DNA of 60,451 nucleotides from JAGNXB01 sp964471595. Its GTDB lineage: Bacteria > Bacteroidota > Bacteroidia > Chitinophagales > Saprospiraceae. The stretch spans positions 1-60,451 of the forward strand of contig CAYYGN010000020.1 of the NCBI GenBank assembly GCA_964471595.1, read 5' to 3'. The position numbers were made by a program, and so were the translations under genes. Below the pieces are notes generated by a model. The model was not told the DNA's origin, did no database searches, and saw only the letters and a list, made by a program, of their open reading frames with translations. The first letter of the stretch is position 1. Each line of letters opens with the position of its first letter. This document shows, in pieces, positions 25,245 to 33,462 of the stretch.

Positions 25245-25468
25245 CCAAGCTGTTTGATGTTGGGCGTTGGAGGCAGCAGGTTCAAACACCAAACATCAAA
25301 CACCCAACAACTTGGTCATCTGTCCTATATACTTTCAAGCTGTTTGATGTTGGGCGTTGGGTGTTGGAGGCCGCCGTTTCAAACACCAAACATCAAACAT
25401 CCAACAACTTGGTCATCTGTCCTATATACTTTCAAGCTGTTTGATGTTGGGCGTTGGGTGTTGGAGGC
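25245..25468. repeat. Inverted-repeat hairpins H4-H6
   Basis: H4 (25245-25315) and H5 (25336-25412) are complete hairpins of the CCAAGCTGTTTGATGTTGGG family. H6 (25433-25468) is only a left arm that runs directly into array R4. The linker TCATCTGTCCTATATACTTT is identical between H4-H5 and H5-H6, so the last unit is a recent 97-bp duplication. The left arm of H4 and the right arm of H3 are inverted copies facing each other across the four-helix-bundle gene. Confidence 0.85.
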
Positions 25469-25665
25469 AACACATCGTCCCACAGTCTCACAGTCACCCA
25501 GTCTCACAGTCTCACCGTCTCACGGTCTCATCGTCCCACCGTCCCACAGTCTCACAGTCTCATCGTCTCAAAGTCTCACCGTCTCAAAGATGACTCTGTG
25601 ACTTTGTGAAAATCTCAATATCTCAATATCTCAAAGTCTCATCGTCTCACCGTCTCATCGTCTCA
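25469..25665 (-). repeat. Repeat array R4
   Basis: About thirteen GTCTCA/GTCCCA-type units (25476-25585), then GACTCTGTGACTTTGTG, the invariant core GACTTTGTGAAAATCTCA at 25600-25617, then more ATATCTCA and GTCTCA units to 25665. Unlike R1-R3 it has units on both sides of the core and no AGGTTGAGG block. It ends at the RloB-like stop codon, provided by a GTCTCACAG unit. Confidence 0.85.
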
Positions 25666-26268
25666 CAGTCTCCCCCTCCCCCCGCCAAGCGCAAGAAACC
25701 ATTGTACAAAGAGATCCATTGTCGTATAGGGATTCTGTTCCCAAGGTGGAAGCTCCTGATCGGACGCAGTACGCAACTGACTGGCATTATGGATAGCATC
25801 TTCAAGACGCGAACGCAAGTACGAAAAATAACGGATGCCTGTTTTCTGATAGGCTGGCCAATGGTGTCTCAATCGCTCAATCACCTCGTCGCATCGGGAA
25901 AACGAACGGCCAGTCTTTTGAAAATGCAGTAAAAACCAATATTCCAGACAAGGCCTTGAGTATGCCAATGACAGGCCATGGCGTTCCGCCTCCTGAAAAA
26001 GACGCTGAACATGAGAGTCATCATCATGATCGCAAATGATCCAAATGCGGGCATAGGGAATCCCTTCCGTCTTCGCACTTCGCTGCCTCCGACGTGCCTC
26101 CTCCAGCAAGGACTTGGCGTCCGACTCTTTATTGGGTGGGAGTATCTTAATGCCACGCTGTGCCTCCCTGGGCAATATCTCCTTCAGCTCCTTGGCATAG
26201 ATCTCTTCCGTGTGACCGGCGCAAAGGATAAGATATCTGCTATTTACCTGTCGGGACGGTCTCCTCAT
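25663..26268 (-). CDS. RloB-family protein (AbiLii-like)
   Basis: 201 residues from ATG 26268, where family similarity starts (MRRPSRQVNSRYLILCAGHT, EEIYAKELKE). Further RloB-type signatures are YARIWIICDHDDDSHVQRLF and LAYSRPCLEYWFLLHF; the acidic CDHDDD cluster and early E-E pair suggest a TOPRIM-like or other metal-dependent catalytic core. It overlaps the upstream ATPase gene by 29 nt. RloA-RloB gene pairs resemble the AbiLi-AbiLii phage-exclusion system, so this is probably the effector of a two-gene defence module. The last residues (GGGRGRL) are encoded next to array R4. Confidence 0.75.
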   Translation of the reverse strand: MRRPSRQVNSRYLILCAGHTEEIYAKELKEILPREAQRGIKILPPNKESDAKSLLEEARRRQRSAKTEGIPYARIWIICDHDDDSHVQRLFQEAERHGLSLAYSRPCLEYWFLLHFQKTGRSFSRCDEVIERLRHHWPAYQKTGIRYFSYLRSRLEDAIHNASQLRTASDQELPPWEQNPYTTMDLFVQWFLALGGGRGRL

Positions 26269-27550
26269 GGGGAAACAGAAACTGAAAATCCAGATCATTG
26301 ATGATCGGGGTGCCGCCCAGGGTGCCGGAAAGATACCATTTATCCAACGGTGCATGCTTGCGGACACCACCGATATCGGACACCGGATACAGCACACTTG
26401 CCCCATTGGCATCCTTTTCCACCATCCAGATCTGATCCCGGCGGAAACGATCATTGGACAGTAAAGTAACGTCATGGGTAGCCAGTATCAACTGCGCTCC
26501 TTTCCGATTAATGTGCGGATTCTTGAACAATTCGATCAAATACGCACCTACATGGGTATGCAGATTATTCTCGAATTCATCCAACACCAGTGTGTAGCCG
26601 TTCTCCAGGGCTTCCAGGATCAGCCCGGCAACGACCAAAAGCCTGCGGGTGCCGATGGATTCGTCATTGAAATCAAACATGGTGTATCCCACCTGGGTGT
26701 CACCGCGCCACATCGGATGCCTGGCCATGACCTTGTATTTGTAGGCCTCCTTGATTTTGTCTTTCTCCTCCGCGGGCATACTTTCCGGCAAGGAGGCATC
26801 ATCCCAGTCTTTTTCCTCCACCCGGATGGCGGATATACCGGTATCCAATGCACAGATCAACGCGTTGAAGCGCCTGGTGAACAAGGAATCAGGCTCCTCC
26901 GCCAACCGCCGGGCGAAAAGATGGGTCATGGAAGATCGCCGGTAATCGGTGATGTATGGGAAAACACTAAATCCCTCCTCAAAAAAGCGATAGGCCGGCA
27001 ACAGCATATCCACATTGTTGATCGCCGCCTTGGACAGGAACAACTGATTTGGCAGCAACATCCTCTCCAGGACTCGCTTGGGTCCCCGATAACTGTCACC
27101 GAAAAGTATGGGAGGGTCACCCATACGATAGAATAATTCTTTTCGATTTCCGAATGGGTAGTAAGCCAATCTCTCTTCAACAATCGAATCACGATCGAAT
27201 GCAACTTCATAGTCATACTTTACTCCATCCACCTGGAACAGGATGCTGAATCGAACCGGAGCCTCCATGGTCTCTTCATCCAAACGGTATGGCTCATAAG
27301 GGGCAATCGGCTGGTCCGGCCTGAATTCGGCGGAACGCATCACCAGGTACTCCAGTGCATTCATGGCCCTCAGAAAGTTGCTCTTCCCGGAGGCATTGGC
27401 CCCGTACAGGGCTGTCACCAGGGAGATCCCCCTGCCCCTTGCCGATGCCAAAGGCACTGTTTCATTACCCGCATCGTTCCGGATCAGCAAATCCAGGACC
27501 TGCTCCTCCTTGACGGACCGGAAGTTTTCAACACCAAACCTGATCAACAT
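26240..27550 (-). CDS. RloA-like AAA family ATPase (AbiLi-like)
   Basis: 436 residues with an ABC/SMC-type ATPase layout: FGVENFRSVKE at the N-terminus, Walker A GANASGKSN (50-58), an ABC-like signature ESIGTRRLL (297-305), Walker B TLVLDEFENNLH (Asp324, Glu325) and an ATHDVTLLS switch region. This is the AAA_15/AAA_21 pattern of RloA, OLD-like and AbiLi proteins, which partner with nuclease-like effectors. The downstream gene is RloB-like, so the pair is a probable phage-defence module. It lies between hairpins and arrays R4 and R5, which set it off from the polysaccharide genes on both sides. Confidence 0.85.
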   Translation of the reverse strand: MLIRFGVENFRSVKEEQVLDLLIRNDAGNETVPLASARGRGISLVTALYGANASGKSNFLRAMNALEYLVMRSAEFRPDQPIAPYEPYRLDEETMEAPVRFSILFQVDGVKYDYEVAFDRDSIVEERLAYYPFGNRKELFYRMGDPPILFGDSYRGPKRVLERMLLPNQLFLSKAAINNVDMLLPAYRFFEEGFSVFPYITDYRRSSMTHLFARRLAEEPDSLFTRRFNALICALDTGISAIRVEEKDWDDASLPESMPAEEKDKIKEAYKYKVMARHPMWRGDTQVGYTMFDFNDESIGTRRLLVVAGLILEALENGYTLVLDEFENNLHTHVGAYLIELFKNPHINRKGAQLILATHDVTLLSNDRFRRDQIWMVEKDANGASVLYPVSDIGGVRKHAPLDKWYLSGTLGGTPIINDLDFQFLFPHEETVPTGK

Positions 27551-27650
27551 GGCCTATTCATTCCCTTCAAAACCCGATTAAAAAGCAAATGTTGTACATT
27601 TCTTGCAAATTAACAATCAATATCGTATCAAAAAACCCAAAAACTGGTAT

Positions 27651-27823
27651 CCAAGCTGTTTGATGTTGGGCGTTGGGTGTTTGAGGGCACTTCTCTAAGG
27701 TGACTTTGTGACTCTGTGACTTGGAGACTTTGTGAAAATCTCACCGTCTCACCGTCTCAAAGTCTCATAGTCTCACAGTCACCCAGTCTCACAGTCTCAT
27801 CGTCTCAAAGTCTCACCGTCTCA
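27651..27823 (-). repeat. Half-hairpin H7 plus repeat array R5
   Basis: H7 (27651-27686) is a left arm of the CCAAGCTGTTTGATGTTGGG family with no right arm. It is followed by GTGACTTTGTGACTCTGTGAC, the invariant core GACTTTGTGAAAATCTCA at 27726-27743 and about ten GTCTCA-type units to 27823. The last unit, GTCTCAAAG, supplies the TGA stop of the GNAT gene. The H7-R5 junction parallels the H6-R4 junction. Confidence 0.85.
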
Positions 27824-28480
27824 AAGTCTCTTGATCATCCCCAGACTCCCCCCCTTCTCCTCCCCGCGTACCCAGCCGTTGCGCTCGTAGGCGCGGATGG
27901 CCTGGTAATTATCGGTGCGGACGGAGAGCTGGAGCTTGCGGACGCCATACTCCTCCACGGCCCGGCGCTCGAACTCCCGCAGCAGGAGTGACCCGTAGCC
28001 CTGGCCCTGAAAGGCCGGATCCACCCCGATGACCACCAGGCCGGCATGAGGGTCCCTGGCCATTTTTTCCTTTTGCTGCGGTGAAAAATGGACCCGTTTG
28101 CGCAGGCCCAGCTTCATGAGGATGTTCTTCCAAAGCACCGGCCACTTGGCTCGTACCTCCGGATGGGAAAGCACCCAGGGATGGGTGATGAATGCCAGGA
28201 TGGCAGCCTTAAAGGCATGCTGGGCCATGCCGCTGGCCGAACCGGTGCCCAGGCTGCCGTCGCTAACCATCCCGCCGCAGTAGCCGGCACAGCGGCCTTG
28301 TTCGTCTTCGATATGAAAGAGAAAGGTCTTGTCCGTGGAGAGATACCAGGAGAGCATGCAGGCCCCGTAGCGCTGGCCCAGGGCGGCGGCCAGGGATTCG
28401 GGAAAGGCTGCACGATGGCAGCGTGCGAGGGTGGGGAGATCGGATTGGGTGCTGGAGTGCAACTTTGTATCGTTGTTCAC
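27821..28480 (-). CDS. GNAT family N-acetyltransferase
   Basis: 219 residues with a C-terminal GNAT fold: GLVVIGVDPAFQGQGYGSLL around residues 146-165 contains the Q/R-x-x-G-x-G/A acetyl-CoA loop, followed by LQLSVRTDNYQAIRAYERNG and W. The N-terminal region (CHRAAFPESLAAALGQRY) is common in GNATs that act on small metabolites or sugars. In this locus the natural substrate is the 4-amino group of a nucleotide sugar made by the DegT aminotransferase, giving an N-acetylated dideoxy sugar; that role is inferred from context. It is 8 nt downstream of the GT2 gene, so the two are probably co-transcribed. Confidence 0.8.
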   Translation of the reverse strand: MNNDTKLHSSTQSDLPTLARCHRAAFPESLAAALGQRYGACMLSWYLSTDKTFLFHIEDEQGRCAGYCGGMVSDGSLGTGSASGMAQHAFKAAILAFITHPWVLSHPEVRAKWPVLWKNILMKLGLRKRVHFSPQQKEKMARDPHAGLVVIGVDPAFQGQGYGSLLLREFERRAVEEYGVRKLQLSVRTDNYQAIRAYERNGWVRGEEKGGSLGMIKRL

Positions 28481-28487
28481 GAAATGT

Positions 28488-29444
28488 CTATTGTTTAAAC
28501 AATCCGCCTAAAAATCCGCTGCCGTACGCCGTGTGCAGCACCGGGAATACGAGCGGCATACGCAGGCGAACCGGCCATGGAGCGTCGGCACGGAGGCTTG
28601 TCCATAGGCACAAAAGTATGTATAATAGAATCGGGGTAAGCCAAAGTGGCTGCCAAAGCGCCACAGGTAGGGTATATAGATAAAGGGTAAACGCAGATGG
28701 AATCAAGTGGCGCCACTTCCATTCCATTGGAACCTTGCGCAACACAAGCGGTTTAAAATAGCCGTATTGGTAGTATTGACTAAATAGCCCTTTGAGGGTG
28801 CTGCGTGGATAATAATACAACTTGATATCAGGACTTTGATATAAAGTAAATCCTTTGCTCTTAGCCCGGTAGTGGAATTCATCATCTTGGTTGCGCAGTA
28901 AGTCTGTATCAAATAGTCCCGTTTGCTTAAAAATTTCCCGGCGCCAAGCACCAAAAGTTACAGAATCGGTATAGCCCTCAAAATCTTCAAAATGAACACT
29001 ACTGTTGCCTATGCCAAGCGGTGTACAAATCGCTTTTGCAATAGCCGCTTGCATGGGTAACTTGGCCTTGGTACGTGTTGGTCCGCCGACAATGTCAGCT
29101 CCTGTTTGTTCAAACACGCGCAGAATTGCGGAATAGTAGTCTTCAGCGTATTCTGTATGCGCATCGATGCGCACCAGGTATCTTCCTTTGGATTTCACTA
29201 TGGCTGTATTGAGCGCAAAGGGTACATACTGCTCCGGATTGTCCAGAAGATAAATGTTTGGATTGGTTTCCATCCATTGTAATACGATTTCTCTTGTTCT
29301 GTCTGTGGAGCGGCCATCGACCACAAATAGCTCCTTTTCACGGGGCTCAGAACGAGTGAAATGCGCGAGTACCGTTTCAATATACGCCTCCTCGTTGCGC
29401 GCAGGGCAGATGACAGACAACTTAATTTGTTTAGAATCCGTCAT
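28488..29444 (-). CDS. GT2 glycosyltransferase (ExoA-like, membrane associated)
   Basis: 318 residues. The GT-A domain begins LSVICPARNEEAYIETVL and has VVDGRSTDRT, a nucleotide-binding YLVRIDAHTEY (variant DxD: DAH), and NQDDEFHYRAKSKG as the base/acceptor region. The C-terminal third is hydrophobic (FTLYLYTLPVALWQPLWLTP, ILLYILLCLW), typical of ExoA-type transferases that extend lipid-linked repeat units at the inner membrane. Its start overlaps, by four bases, the stop of a decayed CapK-like gene, showing it once followed that gene in the operon. Confidence 0.85.
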   Translation of the reverse strand: MTDSKQIKLSVICPARNEEAYIETVLAHFTRSEPREKELFVVDGRSTDRTREIVLQWMETNPNIYLLDNPEQYVPFALNTAIVKSKGRYLVRIDAHTEYAEDYYSAILRVFEQTGADIVGGPTRTKAKLPMQAAIAKAICTPLGIGNSSVHFEDFEGYTDSVTFGAWRREIFKQTGLFDTDLLRNQDDEFHYRAKSKGFTLYQSPDIKLYYYPRSTLKGLFSQYYQYGYFKPLVLRKVPMEWKWRHLIPSAFTLYLYTLPVALWQPLWLTPILLYILLCLWTSLRADAPWPVRLRMPLVFPVLHTAYGSGFLGGLFKQ

Positions 29445-29611
29445 AAAATGAGTTTTTCCAACAGCGATTTGACGATTTGGGGCTTACCCGAGGCTGTAGA
29501 GGGTATATGATCAACCAGCTTGAAATGGAGAATAAAAGGCTCCTGAATAAAGTCGTGAATTTTTTGGGTTATGTTTTGAAGTATTTCTTTGTAAAAACTC
29601 CAATCCAAAAT
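29441..29611 (-). pseudogene. C-terminal remnant of a CapK/PaaK-like ligase gene
   Basis: Reading the minus strand from an in-frame stop at 29612-29614, 56 codons encode a C-terminal tail (WSFYKEILQNITQK, then FKLVDHIPSTASGKPQIVKS, then LLEKLIL). The HIPSTASGKPQ context is typical of the last strand and lysine region of phenylacetate-CoA ligase/CapK-like adenylate-forming enzymes. The fragment's TGA overlaps the GT2 ATG (ATGA). Its N-terminal roughly 380 codons are missing; the next gene upstream, 29868-31181, is an intact relative, so this is probably a decayed second copy. The 256 bp above it is AT-rich, with nothing recognisable. Confidence 0.6.
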
Positions 29612-29867
29612 TTACTAAATGATTGTATATTTAAGATGGTTTAATGTGAACCCAGACTGCCTTATTTCTGAAATGTGCTCAAAAATACCGATAAAAAAAT
29701 AGATACTCATGTATTTGCCTAAGAACATGAATATATCTCAGTTTCGTCCAATTGTTTTTTAGCATTGGGAATGGTTTACTACAGGTATTCGGTTCGTCGG
29801 CAGGTATATTAACGGCCATATCGCCAAGATAAAAATGGATAGACAGCATGGTAAAGGATACAATCTA

Positions 29868-31181
29868 TCAATTAAATGAAGAGTAGAAATGTTTCAGTTT
29901 TCCAGCTTTGGTTCGCTGAATTACAGTTTTATATTCAAATGTCACTTTTAACCCAGGTTCCAGATATTTGTCCATTGCCTTTTCCACTTTAGTCTTCTCT
30001 TCTTCTGATAATTCCCGCTCGGCTACGTATTCGAAAATAAACTGATCCAATGCTGTTTGTTTGATGATAAACTCTTTAGTGATACCACCCTGTTCCAACA
30101 ATGACTTTGAGATGTAGTAAAATGTTAGTCCGGCTGCCTTTTTCCCACTCGGCAATACTATAATATCATTCGTTCTGCCCACAACTTTGTCTAAGAGTCG
30201 GAACGGACCTTTAGTTCGCTCAGATGAAACTGCCATATCGCCCAACTCATAGCGAATAAAAGGCATTGCTCTATTGTATAGCGAAGTGATCACTACCCGG
30301 CCTTCTTCACCAGGTCTGGTAGGATTTCCAGCCTCATCAAGCAACTCTATGAACAATGTCTCGTAGTTCATCAGCCAATCTCCTTCTTTGTCCTGAAAGG
30401 CTATTAGATCCAATTCTGCAGCACCATATTCATTCACTACCTTTATACCAAAGCCTTTTTCCATGATCTGGCGATCGATGTCATCGCATACTTCTGAGGT
30501 GGTGACGGCCACTTTCAAACTAGGGCATATTTCACTTAAGACTAGGCCTTGGTCTATTATATGGCGGGCAAAAAATACAAGAGAACCTGTGTAGCCATTG
30601 ATATACACAAACTGATGCCGCCGGAACTCGTCCAGCATCTTTTTCAGTTTGGCTTCCGAAAGATCGAACACGGGAAAACGTATACGAGCAGCAAGACAGT
30701 CTTTAATTTTCTCTTTGTAGTATTTCAGCCCTCCTAGTGGAATGCCGTAAAACCGTGCCTGAAGGCTTCGCCCACTTTCTATACCGTGCCAACTGAATCG
30801 CTCGTCGACAATGCCCCAACTCATGGCATGACAGAATTTGTCTTTGGCAAAATAAAAAGGGGTGCCAGAGGAGCCTGAAGTGTTGTGCAGGCGTACCTGC
30901 CTGACATGAATACCATGGCTTAGGCGGTCTGAAAGTGGTTGCTGCAAATCTTTTTTGTTAAGTATAGGTATGCTGGACCAGTCGCTTAATCCATTTTGCC
31001 CTACATGTTTTTGGTAAATCGGGTTGTGCTTCATGTGGTAATGAAAGATATCCCATCGCATTTGCCGGTTTCGAGCTTCAAGCGCATTCCCTGTAAGCTG
31101 CCAAATGCTCTCCAGTTCTTTTTGCGCTTTATCAATTGGGTAGCCCTGGAGGATAAAGCTATACTTCAATAGTGGGTGCAT
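29868..31181 (-). CDS. CapK/PaaK-like AMP-binding ligase
   Basis: 437 residues related to phenylacetate-CoA ligase and capsule protein CapK. Visible features are the P-loop-like LHNTSGSSGTPFYFAKDK, the adenylate region VVNEYGAAELDLIAFQ, VVITSLYNRAMPFIRYELGD with a conserved Tyr-Glu-Leu-Gly-Asp, and a C-terminal KVTFEYKTVIQRTKAGKLKH with the usual Lys. These enzymes activate a carboxylic acid as the acyl-adenylate. In polysaccharide loci CapK-like proteins are thought to prepare acyl substituents, but the substrate here is unknown. It is 36 nt downstream of the GT4 gene at 31218. Confidence 0.85.
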   Translation of the reverse strand: MHPLLKYSFILQGYPIDKAQKELESIWQLTGNALEARNRQMRWDIFHYHMKHNPIYQKHVGQNGLSDWSSIPILNKKDLQQPLSDRLSHGIHVRQVRLHNTSGSSGTPFYFAKDKFCHAMSWGIVDERFSWHGIESGRSLQARFYGIPLGGLKYYKEKIKDCLAARIRFPVFDLSEAKLKKMLDEFRRHQFVYINGYTGSLVFFARHIIDQGLVLSEICPSLKVAVTTSEVCDDIDRQIMEKGFGIKVVNEYGAAELDLIAFQDKEGDWLMNYETLFIELLDEAGNPTRPGEEGRVVITSLYNRAMPFIRYELGDMAVSSERTKGPFRLLDKVVGRTNDIIVLPSGKKAAGLTFYYISKSLLEQGGITKEFIIKQTALDQFIFEYVAERELSEEEKTKVEKAMDKYLEPGLKVTFEYKTVIQRTKAGKLKHFYSSFN

Positions 31182-31217
31182 TAAAAATCGAATTAGTTGA
31201 TAAAAAATTGAACCTTA

Positions 31218-32225
31218 TTAACTCAAAAGATCAAGCCACTTTTGCTTGATTAATTCCCAGTCAAAATTTTCGGACCTCTTCCGGGCATTGACTGAAAGAC
31301 TTTGAGCTAGTGATCTGTCGGATAAAATGCGCACAGTTAGTTGCGCAAATATCTCTGCATCCGGAATATCCGCCAGTAGGATATCTACGCCATTGTTCCA
31401 TAAATATGGAATCTCGCCGACTTTGGTGGAAACTATGGGGATGCCACAGGCTGCCGCCTCCATGACGGCTACTCCAAAACTCTCATAGGAAGTAGTGTTT
31501 AAAAACACACTGTGGCTGTGGTAGTATTCGTGCAGGGATTCATTGGGTACAGGACCAGTAACCTCCACGGCTTCTTCCAAGTGAAGCGCTTTAATCAAAT
31601 CTTTTACTCTATGTAACTCTCCTTTGTCAGGACCAACCATGGTCAGGGTAGCTGCTGGAAATTGTTTGCGTACATGGTAAAGGGTCTCCACCGCCAAAGC
31701 CGGTTGGTAGATCGGTGAAAAGGCTCGCACCCATAACAATTTTGCTTGTTTACTGCGATCAACAGCATAAGGAAAACGCCCCAATTCAATGGAATTAGGA
31801 AGATAATCAACGGTAAATCCTTTTTCCTGGAAAAACTGCCTGAGATAAAGCGAGGGGGTCAATATGCGATCAGCTTCTCGTAAAAGTCGCTCGACACGTT
31901 TGGGGTTTTGTTGATAGAATTCGGGGAGTTTACCGCCGTGGAGGGTGCATATCATTATTTTTTCCCTGTATCGGCTGATTGCACCAGCTATTTCAGCAAT
32001 TCTAAATGCCTGTCCACTGAAAATATCAATGTGAACGACTCGCCCGGAAAAAGTAAAGCATGATAGAATAATCTCCAGAATCCTTTGACATTTAGATTCC
32101 TTTGTAGAAGATAAGTTGATATTTATTTCGTCCGAGTTGAGCGTATGGAATAGTTTCTCTGAAATACCAATTGTTCCCCTTGTCTTTGAAAGGAAGGAAC
32201 CAATAAAAAGAACTCTATTCATCAC
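31218..32225 (-). CDS. GT4 family glycosyltransferase
   Basis: 335 residues with a GT-B layout. The N-terminal acceptor domain begins RVLFIGSFLSKTRGTIGISE; TLHGGKLPEF and LTPSLYLRQFFQEKG mark the inter-domain region. The C-terminal donor domain has LLWVRAFSPIYQPALAVETL and the GT4 signature YESFGVAVMEAAACGIPIVS with its E(x7)E pattern. It would transfer a hexose or similar sugar onto the lipid-linked repeat unit in the cytoplasm; the donor cannot be read from sequence. It lies between two other operon genes with short spacers. Confidence 0.9.
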   Translation of the reverse strand: MMNRVLFIGSFLSKTRGTIGISEKLFHTLNSDEININLSSTKESKCQRILEIILSCFTFSGRVVHIDIFSGQAFRIAEIAGAISRYREKIMICTLHGGKLPEFYQQNPKRVERLLREADRILTPSLYLRQFFQEKGFTVDYLPNSIELGRFPYAVDRSKQAKLLWVRAFSPIYQPALAVETLYHVRKQFPAATLTMVGPDKGELHRVKDLIKALHLEEAVEVTGPVPNESLHEYYHSHSVFLNTTSYESFGVAVMEAAACGIPIVSTKVGEIPYLWNNGVDILLADIPDAEIFAQLTVRILSDRSLAQSLSVNARKRSENFDWELIKQKWLDLLS

Positions 32226-32295
32226 ACTTTATTATCGTTTGGAAGTAATTGCTCATGTAATAAGTAAAGAATGTATTGGTAGATAATCGGGATAT

Positions 32296-33462
32296 TTAAT
32301 AGCTGCTTTTCAAAATATCAACCAATTTTTTAGTCTGTATTACAAGAGTATTTTCCATAGCAAGCTCATAACCACATTGTATCAATCGTCTCCTTAGATT
32401 AATGTCTCCTATTAAAGACTCCACTGAATTTACAATGGCATCTACATTTTTTGGTTCTATCAGCCAAGCATGTTTACCATGTTCCAAATAATGAGGTATA
32501 GATCCCACCTTGGTAGCTATCACCGGACAGGAGTTGGCCATGGCTTCCCAGATGGTGCGGGGGAAGCCCTCCTGATAAGAAGGCAATAAATACAAGTCCG
32601 CATCCCGGTACATTTGGTTAAGTTCGTCACCCACTCTTTTTTTCCCATTCCAGAACAGGCAAGAATTAACACCTAAATGGATAGCATATGTTTTTAGCGC
32701 TTTTTCTACCTTATTTTCAGAAGATGCATCCCAACCAGTCATGTGCAGTTCTACTTGAATTCCTTTGTTGATTAGGATTGAAACTGCTTTCACCAGTTCC
32801 ATCAAACCTTTTTGCATATCGAACCTCCCTATGTAGGCTATTTTTACAGGAGTATTTATTTCAAATTGCGTCTTTTCCCAAAAGTCAGATGCAGATAGGG
32901 TAGTGGTTCGAACAAGATGAATATTGGAAGATTTTTGTTTGTAAGTTTCATAGAGAATGGCAGAATTTACAAAAACTAGCTGGCCATCCACTGCGTTTTT
33001 TAGTGCTGCATCGTTCCAACGTAGGTAGTATTTTATCAACAAATGCCGCAGCGTGTTGGTCTCCCAATGATTGGCGCCTTCCCCGTAATCCCCCACAACC
33101 AAATACGCCAGCTTCGTCTTTTCCTTCACAACTTTGTTAAAATATGGCGCCAAAGGGCTTGGACACCGAATCAGCAAAATGTCCACCTTTTCGAACTCAG
33201 CAACTTTCGGGCTTAACACTTTTCGAAAATAAAGGGATCGGCGCCAGGCAGATGTCTTCTTGCCGAGGTTTACCCAAGCGATATTCTTTTCCAGTAAAGG
33301 GGTATCGGCTTCATTATTTTTACAGTCTTCCTCGTGCAAAAAAAGAGTCAGATGATCAGCGTTTCGAGCCAATGAATCTACGAATACGGCCAAATAGCTC
33401 GGGAGGTAATAATTAGTCCCTGAATAACTAATGGGAATATGATAATAAAAACCTAACTTCAT
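32296..33462 (-). CDS. GT4 family glycosyltransferase
   Basis: 388 residues from ATG 33462, which gives the normal first strand MKLGFYYHIP and a four-base overlap (ATGA) with the upstream Wzy/WaaL-like gene; the frame is open to 33627, but that part overlaps the upstream gene. Donor-domain signatures are VKIAYIGRFDMQKGLMELVK, the binding segment LFWNGKKRVGDELNQMY, and LLPSYQEGFPRTIWEAMANS ending in CPVIATKVGSIP. It is a retaining GT-B enzyme assembling the repeat unit; sugar specificity is unknown. Confidence 0.9.
   Translation of the reverse strand: MKLGFYYHIPISYSGTNYYLPSYLAVFVDSLARNADHLTLFLHEEDCKNNEADTPLLEKNIAWVNLGKKTSAWRRSLYFRKVLSPKVAEFEKVDILLIRCPSPLAPYFNKVVKEKTKLAYLVVGDYGEGANHWETNTLRHLLIKYYLRWNDAALKNAVDGQLVFVNSAILYETYKQKSSNIHLVRTTTLSASDFWEKTQFEINTPVKIAYIGRFDMQKGLMELVKAVSILINKGIQVELHMTGWDASSENKVEKALKTYAIHLGVNSCLFWNGKKRVGDELNQMYRDADLYLLPSYQEGFPRTIWEAMANSCPVIATKVGSIPHYLEHGKHAWLIEPKNVDAIVNSVESLIGDINLRRRLIQCGYELAMENTLVIQTKKLVDILKSSY

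Noticed and set aside
19489..27823. CRISPR arrays for the GTCTCA-rich regions
   Set aside because: Units are 8-10 bp, degenerate and contiguous, without unique spacers of constant length, and no cas genes are present.
19489..27823. True integron cassette array
   Set aside because: No integrase gene and no attC-like R'/R'' core sites are visible; only the layout is similar, so I report it as an analogy.
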